NCBI RefSeq assembly: GCF_900070365.1
Contig: NZ_LN850107.1
Span: 5,952,001-6,016,000, forward strand
Direction: 5' to 3'
DNA length: 64,000 nucleotides
DNA from: Alloactinosynnema sp. L-07
Lineage (GTDB): Bacteria > Actinomycetota > Actinomycetes > Mycobacteriales > Pseudonocardiaceae
The position numbers were made by a program, and so were the translations under genes. The notes beneath the pieces are model-generated. The model searched no databases and was not told the origin of the DNA. It saw only the letters and a program-made list of their open reading frames with translations. This document shows, one piece after another, positions 26,101-35,513 of this stretch (position 1 is its first letter; the number at the start of each line of letters is the position of its first letter).

Positions 26101-27561
26101 GTGGACGTACTCGACCTCGCGCGGTGGCAATTCGGGATCACCACCGTCTACCACTTCCTCATGGTCCCCCTCACGATCGGCCTGTCCGTACTGGTCGCCG
26201 GGATGCAGACGGCCTGGGTGCGCACGGGTAACGAGAAGTACCTGCGCATGACGAAGTTCTGGGGCAAGCTGCTGCTGATCAACTTCGCCATGGGCGTGGT
26301 CACCGGCATCGTCCAGGAGTTCCAGTTCGGGATGACCTGGAGCGAGTACTCCCGCTTCGTCGGCGACGTGTTCGGCGCCCCGTTGGCGATGGAGGGGCTG
26401 GTCGCGTTCTTCGTCGAGTCGACCTTCCTCGGCCTCTGGATCTTCGGCTGGGACCGACTGCCGCGTCGGATCCATCTGGGATGCGCCTGGGCGTTCAGCC
26501 TCGCGACCATCGCCTCGGCTTACTTCATCCTCGCGGCGAACTCGTGGATGCAGCACCCCGTCGGGGTCGAACTGGTCGACGGCCGACCCCGGCTGACCTC
26601 GATCTGGGCCGTGCTGGGCAACAACACCGCGCTGACCGCCGTGCCGCACACGGTCGCGGGCTGCTTCGCCGTCGCGGGGGCGTTCCTCGTCGGGATCGGG
26701 GCGTGGCACCTGTGGCGGAACCGGGGCGACCGGCCGGTGTGGCGGGCGTCGGTGAAGTTGGGCGCCTGGGTCGGGATGGTGGCGTTCGCGCTGCTCGCGG
26801 GCACCGGTGACCTCCAGGCGAAGCTGATGTTCGAGCAGCAGCCGATGAAGATGGCCGCCGCCGAGGCGCTGTGCCACACCGAGGCGCCCGCCAGTTTCTC
26901 GATCTTCGCGGTCGGTGACGTTGCCCGGCCGGACTGCGAGAACGTCAAGTCGATCACCGTGCCCGCGCTGCTGTCCTTCTTGGCGCACAGCGACCTCACC
27001 ACCGAGGTCCGTGGCATCAACCAGTTGGTCGCCGAGTACCAGGCCGAGTACGGCACCAACTACCCGGTCGACGAACGCCTCGGCGAACTGTCCGGCAAAC
27101 CCATCGACTACGTGCCGATGCTCCCGGTCACCTACTGGGGCTTCCGCCTGATGATCGGCTTCGGCGCGCTGTCGGCGCTGGTCGGCGCGGCCGTGCTCTG
27201 GTTGACGCGCAAGGGCAGGCTGCCGCGCGGGCGATGGTTCCCCCGGTTGGCACTGGCCGGGATCGTGCTGCCGTTCGCGGCCAACAGCGCGGGCTGGATC
27301 TTCACCGAGATGGGGCGGCAGCCGTTCGTCGTGGCGCCCAATCCGTCCGGTGTGGACGGTGTGTGGCTGTTCACCGCGCAAGGGGTGTCCGGACTGGCGG
27401 TGGGCGAGGTGCTGACATCGCTGATCGTGTTGACGCTGGTCTACGGCGCGCTCGCCGTGGTCGAGGTGTATCTGATCACCCGGTACGCGCGCGGCGGGGT
27501 GGCCGCGGTGATGCCCGAGAAGACCGACGAACCGGGCGACACGCTCGCGTTCGCGTACTGA
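26101..27561 (+). CDS. cydA: Cytochrome bd oxidase subunit I
   Basis: The 486-residue membrane protein forms, with CydB, the quinol oxidase that reduces O2 to water with high affinity. The heme-ligand His18 lies in TTVYHFLMVPL; GIVQEFQFGMTW, MEGLVAFFVESTFLG, NSWMQHPVG (His) and the quinol-loop region follow in order. The Q loop is short. GTG 26101 starts the four-gene set cydA-cydB-cydDC-histidine kinase. No Rex-type operator is visible in the 86-bp upstream gap. Confidence 0.95.
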   Translation: MDVLDLARWQFGITTVYHFLMVPLTIGLSVLVAGMQTAWVRTGNEKYLRMTKFWGKLLLINFAMGVVTGIVQEFQFGMTWSEYSRFVGDVFGAPLAMEGLVAFFVESTFLGLWIFGWDRLPRRIHLGCAWAFSLATIASAYFILAANSWMQHPVGVELVDGRPRLTSIWAVLGNNTALTAVPHTVAGCFAVAGAFLVGIGAWHLWRNRGDRPVWRASVKLGAWVGMVAFALLAGTGDLQAKLMFEQQPMKMAAAEALCHTEAPASFSIFAVGDVARPDCENVKSITVPALLSFLAHSDLTTEVRGINQLVAEYQAEYGTNYPVDERLGELSGKPIDYVPMLPVTYWGFRLMIGFGALSALVGAAVLWLTRKGRLPRGRWFPRLALAGIVLPFAANSAGWIFTEMGRQPFVVAPNPSGVDGVWLFTAQGVSGLAVGEVLTSLIVLTLVYGALAVVEVYLITRYARGGVAAVMPEKTDEPGDTLAFAY

Positions 27562-27571
27562 GGAGCGGGGA

Positions 27572-28579
27572 ATGGATCTCGCGGTCGTCTGGTTCTGTGT
27601 GATCACCTTGCTGTGGCTGGGCTATCTGTTCCTGGAGGGTTTCGACTTCGGTGTCGGCATGCTGCTGCCGATCCTGGCCAAGGACAACACCGAGCGACGC
27701 GTCATGATCAACACCATCGGGCCGGTGTGGGACGGCAACGAGGTCTGGGTGATCGTCGCGATCGGCGCCACCTTCGCCGCGTTCCCCGAGTGGTACGCCG
27801 CCCTGCTCAGCGGCGCGTACCTGCCGCTGCTGGTGGTCCTGGTCGGCCTGATCGGGCGCGGGGTCGCCTTCGAGTACCGCGGCAAGGTCGACTCCGACAC
27901 CTGGCGGCGACGCTGGGACCGGGTGATCGTCGCGGGTTCGTGGATCCCGGCGCTGGGCTTCGGGCTGCTCATCGCCACCACCGTCTTCGGGCTTCCCTTG
28001 GACGCCAACGGGAACCGGGTCGGCTCGGTGTTCGCCGCGGTCCGGTGGGAGACAGTGCTAGGCGCGCTCGCCGTGGCCGGGTTCGCGCTGGTGCACGGCG
28101 CGGTGTTCCTGTCGCTCAAGACCGACGGCGACATCCGGCTGCGGGCCCGGCGCCTCGCCGCGCGGATCGGCCCGTACGCGCTGCTGCCGCTGGGCGGGCT
28201 GCTCGTCTGGGCCCAGGTCGAGTCAGGCGCGGTGTGGACGTGGGTGGCCGTGGGGGTGGCGGTGATCGGCGCGACGCTGGCGTTCGAGCGGATCGAGCGC
28301 GGCCGCGAGGGTCAGGCGTTCGCGGCGCTGGCGGTGGTGATCGCCGCGTCGGTGGTCGCGCTGTTCGGGGCGCTGTACCCGAACGTCCTTCCCTCTACTT
28401 TGGACTCGGAGTTCTCGCTGACGGTCGCGGGCGCCGCGTCGAGCCCGTACACGCTGGGGGTGATGAGCTGGGTCGCGCTGTTCGGCACGCCCGCCGTGCT
28501 GGTCTACCAGGGGTGGACGTACTGGGTGTTCCGCAAGCGGGTCAGCGCCGCGCACATCCCGGCGGTGCACGCGCCATGA
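27572..28579 (+). CDS. cydB: Cytochrome bd oxidase subunit II
   Basis: The 335-residue protein has about eight membrane helices and a typical CydB start (WLGYLFLEGFDFGVGMLLP), then GPVWDGNEVWVIV and GRGVAFEYRGK. It supports assembly of the CydA hemes. ATG 27572 is preceded by GAGGAG, 10 bp after cydA. The stop overlaps the cydDC start as ATGA, so translation is coupled. Confidence 0.95.
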   Translation: MDLAVVWFCVITLLWLGYLFLEGFDFGVGMLLPILAKDNTERRVMINTIGPVWDGNEVWVIVAIGATFAAFPEWYAALLSGAYLPLLVVLVGLIGRGVAFEYRGKVDSDTWRRRWDRVIVAGSWIPALGFGLLIATTVFGLPLDANGNRVGSVFAAVRWETVLGALAVAGFALVHGAVFLSLKTDGDIRLRARRLAARIGPYALLPLGGLLVWAQVESGAVWTWVAVGVAVIGATLAFERIERGREGQAFAALAVVIAASVVALFGALYPNVLPSTLDSEFSLTVAGAASSPYTLGVMSWVALFGTPAVLVYQGWTYWVFRKRVSAAHIPAVHAP

Positions 28580-31500
28580 AGGCACTGCGGATCCTCTCGC
28601 CGTCGGCGCGGCGGGCCTTGGTCCTCTGTGGACTCCTCGCGGTCGCGTCCGCCTGCGCGTCCGTCGGGCAGGCGTGGGCGCTCGCCGCGGCCATCACCGG
28701 CCAGGCCGCGCTGGGCTGGCTCGCGCTCGCGGTGATCGCCTGCGGCCTGCTCACCTGGGCGACCCAGGTCGTGGCCGCCCGCGCGGCGGCCGGCGCCAAG
28801 GCCGAACTGCGCGCGGTCCTGCTCGACCGGACATTGCGCGCGGGCCCGGAGTGGATCACCGCGCGCGGCCCCGGCGAGCTGACCGCCCTGGCCACCAGGG
28901 GTCTCGACGCGCTCGACGCCTACTTCGGCACGTTCCTGCCCGCCTTGGTCGCCGCCGCGGTGACGCCGCTGGGGGTCGGCGCGGTGATCTTGTTCGTGGA
29001 CTGGCCGTCGGCGGTAGTCGTCGCGATGACCGTGCCGCTGATCCCGCTGTTCGCCATCCTCATCGGCCGCTACACCGAGGACCGGGTGGCGGGCGCGGCG
29101 GCGGCGAACGAGCGCCTGTCCGGGCACCTGCTGGAGCTGGTCCGAGTGCTGCCGGTGCTCGCCGCGTTCGGCCGGGCGCGTGCCCAGGCCGAGGCGGTCC
29201 GGCGCACGTCCGACGCACACCGCCGGGGCACGCTCGGGGTGTTGAGGGTGGCGTTCACGTCGGCGTTGGCGCTGGAGTTGATCGCGACGCTGTCGGTGGC
29301 GCTGGTCGCGGTGGTGATCGGCCTGCGGCTGGTGTCGGGGGACTTGTCGCTGGTGGTGGGCCTGTTCGTGCTGATCGTGGTGCCCGAGTGCTATCTGCCG
29401 CTGCGCGCGGCGGGCGCGGCGCACCACGCGGCGGCCGACGGGATGGAGGCCGTCCGGCGCGTGGCCGAGGTGCCGTTGACACCGCCCGCTGGGGGTCGGG
29501 CGGTGTCGGACTTCGCCGAACTGCGGATCGACGACCTGAGCGTGCGCAGGCGGGACGGGTTCGCGCCCGACGGGGTGTCGCTGGTCGTCAAACCCGGCGA
29601 GATCGTGCGGCTGGACTCGCCGAGCGGCAGCGGAAAGTCGACGCTGCTGGCGGTCCTGCTCGGCTTCGTGGCGCCGACGTCAGGGGACGTCCTGGTGGAC
29701 GGGGTGCCGCTAGGCGAATTGGACGTCGAGGCGTGGCGGGAGTTGGTGGCGTGGGTGCCGCAGCGGCCGACGTTCGCCGAGTCGGTGGTGGCTGACGAGG
29801 TCGGGGACCGCGCGCTGGCTCGGGACCTCGCCGCCGAGCACCTGCTCGACCGGCGGATCGATGACCTGTCGGCGGGCGAGCGGCAGCGGGTCGCCCTGCT
29901 GCGGGCGCTGGCTCGGCCGGGGGTGCGGCTGCTGCTGCTCGACGAACCCACCGCGCACCTGGACCCAGCCACCGCCGCCCAGGTGATGAGCGTGGTGCGC
30001 CGGGTGGCTGACAGCGGGGTCGCGGTCGTGCTCGCGACCCATCGCGGGGTCGACCCGGCTGTGTCGACCACCGACTCCGCGTCAGTTGTGGAGGTCGTCG
30101 CGGTGGCCGAGGGGAACGTTTCACCGCTGCGGACGCTGCTGACCCGCCGGACGCTGGCGGGCGCGGCGCTGGGGGCCGCCGCCGTGGTGTGCGGGATCGC
30201 CTTGACCGCGCTGTCGGCCTGGCTGATCGCGCGGGCGGCCCAGCAGCCGCCGATCCTGGCGCTGTCGGTGGCCGTCGTCGGGGTGCGGACGTTCGGGTTG
30301 GCGCGCGCGGGGCTGCGCTACGTGGAGCGGTTGGTCACCCACGACGCCGCGTTCCGGACCGCGACCGCGGCTCGGGTGCGGCTGTGGTCGGCCCTGGTGG
30401 CGCGGGGACCCGCCCGGCTGCCGAGGGGGGACGAGGGGCAGCGGCGGCTGGTCGACGACGTGGACCAGGTCCGCGATCTGACACCAAGGGTCCTGGTGCC
30501 GCCCGTGATCGTCTTCGCGGTCGTGGCGGCGGCGGTGGCGGTGCAGACGGCGATCCTGCCGGTCGCGGGTCTTGTCTTGGCGGCCGCGGTCGTCGTGGCC
30601 TGCGTGGGTGGGCCCGCGGTGACACTGGTCGCCGAGCGTCGGGCCACCGCCCGGCTGGCCGAGGGCAGGCGGGGCCTGGCCGCCCAGGTGCTGACCCTGC
30701 TCGACGGCGCCGCCGATCTCGTGGCGTTCGGGCGGGACAAGCGTTTGCGCACAGCCCTGACCAGGGTCGACGCGCGACTCACCGCGCGGGCCCGTGGACA
30801 GGCTTACGGCGCGGGCGCGGGGTCGGCGCTGATCACAGTGGCGCTCGGGCTGGCGTCCGCGGTCAGCTTGGGGCTCGCGGGCGGACTGCCCTCGGTGCTG
30901 GTGCCCGTGGTCGCCCTCGTGCCGCTGGCGTTGGCGGACGCCGTCCTGCTGCTGCCGCCCGCACTCAGCCACCTCGCCCCGCTCCGCGCCGCGCATCGAC
31001 GGACGACACTGCCCGTGGAGCCTCCGCGGCCGATCGCGGTCACGGCGGACGGCGGCTGTGGAGTCACGGGTGACGTCCGGTGGGGCGGGGCGGACCGGCC
31101 CGCCTTGCGCGGCGTCGACCTCGACCTTCCCGCGGGCGCAAGAGTCGCCGTGGTCGGCCCCTCCGGCTCCGGGAAGTCCACTTTGGTCGCCGCCCTGCTC
31201 GGCTTCCTCGAACCGGAGCGCGGCCACGCGAGCCGACCGCCGACGGTCGCCTGGTGCCCGCAGGACCCGATGCTCATCGCGAGCACGGTCCGGGAGAACC
31301 TGCGCCTGGCCGCCCCCGAGGCCACCGACGCGGACCTGGTCGCCGTGCTGCGAGAGGTCTGTCTTCCCGACCTGCTCGACGCCCAGGCCAAGACCCTGTC
31401 CGGCGGCGAGGCCCAGCGCGTGTCACTGGCCAGGGCGCTGCTCGCCGACGCAGACCTGCTTCTGCTCGACGAGCCGACCGCGCACCTCGACCGGGCCACC

Positions 31501-31638
31501 GCCGAGCGCGTCCTCGCGGTGATCCACCAGGTCAGGGGCACCGTCGTGCACGTCACCCACTTCCAGGCGGAAGCCGACATGGCCGACGTGGTGGTCGAGG
31601 TCGCCGATGGCCGCGTCCGTACCAGGGTGGCGGCATAG
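28576..31638 (+). CDS. cydDC: Fused CydD-CydC ABC transporter
   Basis: The 1020-residue protein joins both halves of the thiol/heme ABC transporter needed for cytochrome bd assembly. Half 1 has six-helix membrane and ATPase parts with Walker A SPSGSGKST, signature LSAGERQR and Walker B LLLLDEPTAHLD. Half 2 repeats this from about residue 520 with VGPSGSGKST, LSGGEAQR and LLLLDEPTAHLD. Fusion of cydD and cydC is known in actinobacteria. The longer open frame starting at 27613 is a shadow of cydB. Confidence 0.94.
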   Translation: MKALRILSPSARRALVLCGLLAVASACASVGQAWALAAAITGQAALGWLALAVIACGLLTWATQVVAARAAAGAKAELRAVLLDRTLRAGPEWITARGPGELTALATRGLDALDAYFGTFLPALVAAAVTPLGVGAVILFVDWPSAVVVAMTVPLIPLFAILIGRYTEDRVAGAAAANERLSGHLLELVRVLPVLAAFGRARAQAEAVRRTSDAHRRGTLGVLRVAFTSALALELIATLSVALVAVVIGLRLVSGDLSLVVGLFVLIVVPECYLPLRAAGAAHHAAADGMEAVRRVAEVPLTPPAGGRAVSDFAELRIDDLSVRRRDGFAPDGVSLVVKPGEIVRLDSPSGSGKSTLLAVLLGFVAPTSGDVLVDGVPLGELDVEAWRELVAWVPQRPTFAESVVADEVGDRALARDLAAEHLLDRRIDDLSAGERQRVALLRALARPGVRLLLLDEPTAHLDPATAAQVMSVVRRVADSGVAVVLATHRGVDPAVSTTDSASVVEVVAVAEGNVSPLRTLLTRRTLAGAALGAAAVVCGIALTALSAWLIARAAQQPPILALSVAVVGVRTFGLARAGLRYVERLVTHDAAFRTATAARVRLWSALVARGPARLPRGDEGQRRLVDDVDQVRDLTPRVLVPPVIVFAVVAAAVAVQTAILPVAGLVLAAAVVVACVGGPAVTLVAERRATARLAEGRRGLAAQVLTLLDGAADLVAFGRDKRLRTALTRVDARLTARARGQAYGAGAGSALITVALGLASAVSLGLAGGLPSVLVPVVALVPLALADAVLLLPPALSHLAPLRAAHRRTTLPVEPPRPIAVTADGGCGVTGDVRWGGADRPALRGVDLDLPAGARVAVVGPSGSGKSTLVAALLGFLEPERGHASRPPTVAWCPQDPMLIASTVRENLRLAAPEATDADLVAVLREVCLPDLLDAQAKTLSGGEAQRVSLARALLADADLLLLDEPTAHLDRATAERVLAVIHQVRGTVVHVTHFQAEADMADVVVEVADGRVRTRVAA

Positions 31639-31652
31639 AGTTGACCACAACC

Positions 31653-32768
31653 ATGGATCCCACCCTCGCCGCGCGCACGCTCACCGCGTCCACCGAGATC
31701 GCCACGGCGGCACTGTCCGGCGACGACCCGGAGGCGGTGCTCGATCTCGTCGTGCGCAGCGCCGCCGCACTGGCCGAGGCCGACCTCGGGCTCGTGATGG
31801 CGCGGGCCGCCGACGGCTCGCTGACCGTCGAGGCCGCGCACGGATCGCGTGAGCCCATCGGGCTCGTCTTGTCCTCCCGATCCTCAGCCGCGCGGGTCGC
31901 GCGGGCAGGCGTGCCGATCGTCGCCGACGACGTCACGACCGACCCTCGGACGGCCCCCTATGTGCCGCGTGAGCTGCGGGGATACGGCCCGTTCGCGGCG
32001 GCGCCGTTCGGCACGCGGGAACGCAGGCTCGGCGCGCTCACGGTCTACCGGCGCAAAGGCGGGCGGCCGTTCACCCCGGCCACCGTGGACGTCCTGACCG
32101 CGTTCGCCGCGCAGGCCGGGCTCGTGCTCGTCCTTGCCGAAGGCACCACCGCCCGCCAGCGCGTCGACCTCTACGAGGAGCGCGAGCGGATCGCCCGCGA
32201 CCTGCACGACGTGATCATCCAGCGCCTCTACGCCGCGGGCATGCAGCTCGACCTGCTCGCCCGCAGGCCCTCACGGAAGTTGGCCAAGGCCGACGCCACC
32301 CGGCTCGGCGACGCCGTCGACCAGCTCGATGCCGCCATCGCCGACGTCCGAGCCGTCGTGCGCACGCTGCGCCAGCCCGACCCGGAGCCGCCCACCGCGC
32401 TGACCGAGTCGGCGCGGGCCGAGGTCGAGACCGCGCGGGAGCTGCTCGGGTTCGCGCCGAGCTTCGAGATCACCGGCGACGTCGACGCCATCGCGCCCGC
32501 GGTCGCCGACCACACCCGCGCCGCCCTGCGCGAGGCGCTGTCCAACGTCGTGCGCCACGCCGGGGCGATGCGGGTGGCCGTGCACCTGCGCCGCGACGGC
32601 GACCGGCTGCGGCTGACCGTCGCCGACGACGGCTGCGGGATCCCCGAGGGCGTCAGCAAACGCGGCCTCAACAACCTGCGGGAGCGCGCCGAACAGGCCG
32701 GGGGACGCTGCGAGGTGCGATCCTCTCCCAGATCCGGCACCACTGTGACCTGGGAAGTGCCGGTCTAG
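31653..32768 (+). CDS. GAF-domain sensor histidine kinase (NarL/DevS class)
   Basis: The 371-residue soluble kinase has an N-terminal GAF domain (about 25-165), a HisKA_3 dimerisation helix with ERERIARDLHD (phospho-acceptor His near 185), and an HATPase domain with REALSNVVRHA and DDGCGIPEG. It resembles DevS/DosS with a single GAF domain; no heme-ligand His can be assigned with confidence. It begins 14 bp after cydDC, so it is probably co-expressed with cytochrome bd and senses redox or gas signals. Its likely partner is the response regulator at 33802-34419. A TTG at 31641 is an alternative start. Confidence 0.9.
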   Translation: MDPTLAARTLTASTEIATAALSGDDPEAVLDLVVRSAAALAEADLGLVMARAADGSLTVEAAHGSREPIGLVLSSRSSAARVARAGVPIVADDVTTDPRTAPYVPRELRGYGPFAAAPFGTRERRLGALTVYRRKGGRPFTPATVDVLTAFAAQAGLVLVLAEGTTARQRVDLYEERERIARDLHDVIIQRLYAAGMQLDLLARRPSRKLAKADATRLGDAVDQLDAAIADVRAVVRTLRQPDPEPPTALTESARAEVETARELLGFAPSFEITGDVDAIAPAVADHTRAALREALSNVVRHAGAMRVAVHLRRDGDRLRLTVADDGCGIPEGVSKRGLNNLRERAEQAGGRCEVRSSPRSGTTVTWEVPV

Positions 32769-33328
32769 GGCAAGACCAACTTGGCCACCGCGGCCACTCT
32801 GAACCGAAGCCGATCGACGTCGACCGGGGTCGTGCCGCGGGTGAGTTCGTCGACGACGAGCCCGTCGATGACCGCCATCAGCACTCGGCCGCGGTCGGCG
32901 TCGCGGGCCAGCGCGGTGGCCAGCGCGTGGAAGCCCGCCGCGAGTCGCTCGCTGACCGGCCCGGCCAGCCGCCTGCTCTGCGGGTCCAACATCAGCAGCA
33001 GCCGCGTCCGGCTGCGCGCGCGGCCGGGCCCGAGCCAGATCGCCAGGACCGCGGTGCACGCCTCGACGAGGGTCGCGAGTTCCATCTCTTGCAGTGGCTG
33101 TCCGTCGATCAGCCGCTCGATGTCGCCCCGGTCGAGCGCGGCGATGCGGTCGAGGATCGCCTCGATCAGGGCGGCCCGGGTCGGGAAGTGGTAGCTGCAT
33201 GTGCCCGACGGCAGCCCTGCCCGCTCCTCGACGGCGCGGTGGGTGAGGCCGCGCAGTCCGTCGTCCCCGACGACCTCGATGGCGGCGTCGGCCAGCAGGG
33301 TCTTGCGATCTGAGTCACGGGGGCTCAC
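32765..33328 (-). CDS. TetR-family transcriptional repressor
   Basis: The 187-residue protein has an N-terminal helix-turn-helix (DSDRKTLLADAAIEVVG, LTHRAVEERAGLPSGTCSYHFPTRAALIEA) and a typical helical ligand domain. GTG 33328 is used; the longer frame runs into the operator region. A 32-bp palindrome starts 10 bp upstream in the divergent gap, so it most likely represses itself and the small membrane protein gene. The stop overlaps the kinase stop by 4 bp. Confidence 0.9.
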   Translation of the reverse strand: MSPRDSDRKTLLADAAIEVVGDDGLRGLTHRAVEERAGLPSGTCSYHFPTRAALIEAILDRIAALDRGDIERLIDGQPLQEMELATLVEACTAVLAIWLGPGRARSRTRLLLMLDPQSRRLAGPVSERLAAGFHALATALARDADRGRVLMAVIDGLVVDELTRGTTPVDVDRLRFRVAAVAKLVLP

Positions 33329-33337
33329 CAGCCGGAT

Positions 33338-33369
33338 GCTACAGGTGTAGCGTCCACTACGTCTGTAGC
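33338..33369. promoter_or_regulatory. TetR-type operator palindrome
   Basis: The outer arms GCTACAG (33338-33344) and CTGTAGC (33363-33369) are perfect complements. Inner bases GTAG/CTAC continue the symmetry, giving about 13 of 15 pairs. The site lies between the divergent TetR and membrane protein genes. Confidence 0.7.
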
Positions 33370-33385
33370 AACGAAAGGAATGGCC

Positions 33386-33805
33386 ATGCAACTGTCTCTG
33401 TATCGCGTCGGCGCTTGGTGCTGGATCGTCACTGGCGTCGGCCATCTCATCGGCGAAGTCCTCCTGCGCCTGTCCCCGAGCCCTGAAGGCACCGCCGCGC
33501 ACGCGGCCATGGGGGAGCACTACTTCGAGCTGATGGGGACGCGCCGCAGCATCCAGCAGATGATGACGGGATTCGGCGTCGCGATGGGACTGGCGATCGC
33601 GCTGTCGGGCCTGCTGTTCCTGCTGGTCGCCCGGGTCGCTGCGGACGACAAGGCCCGCCCGGCGGGGTTCGTCGGGCTCGCGGTGTCGGCGGCCATGTTC
33701 ACGGTCGCGGTAACGCTGCTGCCGCCCCCGCCTATCGTCCTGTTCGCGCTGGCCAGCCTGGCTTTCGCCGCCGCGCTGATCGTCAAGCCCGCCCGAACGG
33801 CCTAG
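33386..33805 (+). CDS. Small membrane protein under TetR control
   Basis: The 139-residue protein has four hydrophobic segments (about 8-28, 58-82, 92-110, 114-132). ATG 33386 is preferred over ATG 33380 because AAAGGA lies at a better distance. The family is not recognised. Divergence from a TetR gene across a shared operator suggests induction by the TetR ligand. It overlaps the response regulator stop by 4 bp. Confidence 0.78.
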   Translation: MQLSLYRVGAWCWIVTGVGHLIGEVLLRLSPSPEGTAAHAAMGEHYFELMGTRRSIQQMMTGFGVAMGLAIALSGLLFLLVARVAADDKARPAGFVGLAVSAAMFTVAVTLLPPPPIVLFALASLAFAAALIVKPARTA

Positions 33806-34419
33806 GTCGCGCGCCGGGCCACCCAGGCGACCGCCTGGGTCCGGCGTTGCATCCCCAGCTTGGCCAACACGCTGGTGACGTAGTTCTTGACCGTCTTCTC
33901 CGCCAGGAACAGCCGCTCGGCGATCTCCCGGTTCGACAGGCCCTCGCCGACCAGCGCGAGCACCTCCCGCTCCCGCTCGGTCAGCCCGGCCAGGTCATCC
34001 GGCCGACGCATCCGGTCGAGGACCCGGGCCGTCGTCACCGGGTCAAGCAGCGACCGCCCCGCCGCCACCTCGCGCACGGCGGTCACCAGATCCTGGCCGC
34101 GCACCTGCTTGAGCAGATACCCCGCGGCTCCCGCCATGATCGCCTCCACCAGCGCCCGCTCGTCATCGAACGCCGTCAGGACCAGGCAGGCAGGCGGGGG
34201 TGTCAACGCCCGCAGCGACCGGCACAGGTCGACCCCGTTGCCGTCCGGCAGCCGCACGTCGACCACCGCCACGTCAGGCTCGTTGGTCGTCGCCCGGACC
34301 AGCGCCTCGGCGACCGACCCGGCCTCGGCGACCACCTCGACGCCGTCCTCGCCGTCGAGCAGGTCGCGCAGCCCGCGGCGGACCACCTCATGGTCATCCA
34401 CCAACAGGACCCGAATCAT
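33802..34419 (-). CDS. NarL/DevR-type response regulator
   Basis: The 205-residue protein has a receiver domain (LLVDDHEVVRRGL, phospho-Asp in VAVVDVRLPDGNG, Lys in YLLKQVRG) and a LuxR-type DNA-binding domain (LTEREREVLALVGEGLSNREIAERLFLAEKTVKNYV). The architecture matches DevR/DosR. The only cognate-looking kinase in the window is the GAF kinase 1 kb away on the other strand. It lies directly upstream of coaA in the same orientation, 3 bp apart. Confidence 0.9.
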   Translation of the reverse strand: MIRVLLVDDHEVVRRGLRDLLDGEDGVEVVAEAGSVAEALVRATTNEPDVAVVDVRLPDGNGVDLCRSLRALTPPPACLVLTAFDDERALVEAIMAGAAGYLLKQVRGQDLVTAVREVAAGRSLLDPVTTARVLDRMRRPDDLAGLTEREREVLALVGEGLSNREIAERLFLAEKTVKNYVTSVLAKLGMQRRTQAVAWVARRAT

Positions 34420-34422
34420 GGC

Positions 34423-35358
34423 TCAGAGCTTACGGAGTCGAACCCGACTGATCCGGTGATCGGAGCCCTTGCGCAGAACCAGGGTGGCCCGCGGCCTGGT
34501 CGGCAGGATGTTGTTGATCAGGTTCGGCTCGTTGGTCCGCTTCCACAGCCGCTCGCCCTCCTCCTGCGCCTGCTCGTCGGTGAGCGCGGCGTAGTGGTGG
34601 AAGTGCGAGGCAGGATCCGCGAAGGCGGTGCCGCGGAAGGCTAGGAAGCGGTCGATGTACCAGCGCTCGATGTCGTCGGGGTGGGCGTCGACGTAGATCG
34701 AGAAGTCGAACAGGTCCGACACCGCCAGCCGCGGGCCTGGCTGCAGGACGTTGAGGCCCTCCACGATCAGGATGTCCGGCCTGCGCACGACCTGTTCCTC
34801 GCCGGGCAGGATGTCGTAGGCCAGATGTGAGTAGACCGGGGCGCGGACCTCGTCGGCGCCCGCCTTGACCTCCGAGACGAACCGCAGCAGCGCGCGCCGG
34901 TCGTAGCTCTCCGGGAAGCCCTTGCGGCTCATCAGCCCGCGCCGGATCAGCTCGGCCTTGGGGAAAAGGAAGCCGTCGGTGGTTACCAGGTCGACCCGCG
35001 GATGGTCCGGCCAGCGGGCCAGCAGGGTGCGCAGCAGGCGCGCGGTGGTCGACTTGCCGACCGCGACGCTGCCCGCGATGCCGATCACGAACGGCACCTT
35101 GGTCGCCTCGTGCGCGTCCTCGCCCAGGAACGCCGTGGTCGCCTCGTAGAGCCGCTGCCTGGCCTCGACCTGCAGCGAGATCAGCCGCGACAGGGGCAGA
35201 TAGACGTCGACGACCTCTTCCAGGTCGACCGGGTCACGCAGGCCGCGCAGCTCGACCAGTTCGGCGAGCGTCAGCGGCAGCGGGGTCGACTCCCGCAGCT
35301 GCCGCCACTGCTCGCGGCGGAGTTCGACGTACGGACTCAGCTCGCGCACCCGCGCCAT
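34423..35358 (-). CDS. coaA: Pantothenate kinase, type I
   Basis: The 311-residue kinase phosphorylates pantothenate, the first step of coenzyme A synthesis. The P-loop is [50 protein letters not shown] and [11 protein letters not shown] are typical of prokaryotic type I enzymes. ATG 35358 gives the usual length. The 155-bp gap upstream shows no clear motif. Confidence 0.95.
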   Translation of the reverse strand: MARVRELSPYVELRREQWRQLRESTPLPLTLAELVELRGLRDPVDLEEVVDVYLPLSRLISLQVEARQRLYEATTAFLGEDAHEATKVPFVIGIAGSVAVGKSTTARLLRTLLARWPDHPRVDLVTTDGFLFPKAELIRRGLMSRKGFPESYDRRALLRFVSEVKAGADEVRAPVYSHLAYDILPGEEQVVRRPDILIVEGLNVLQPGPRLAVSDLFDFSIYVDAHPDDIERWYIDRFLAFRGTAFADPASHFHHYAALTDEQAQEEGERLWKRTNEPNLINNILPTRPRATLVLRKGSDHRISRVRLRKL

Positions 35359-35513
35359 GTCCGACTCCCTGCCGCCGGTGTGAGGACTTAGGCGACAAGG
35401 TAGGTGCTCTAGGGGGGTTTCCGCTGTGATGGATTACACCGTTCGAGGGATGGATCGTGTGGTGCACATGACGGCGAAGTGAACCCCGCACCTGTGGTAG
35501 GTGACGCTGCGGC

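Noticed and set aside
27613..28575. N-terminal extension of cydDC to 27613
   Set aside because: The segment is a frame shadow of cydB; the true start overlaps the cydB stop as ATGA.
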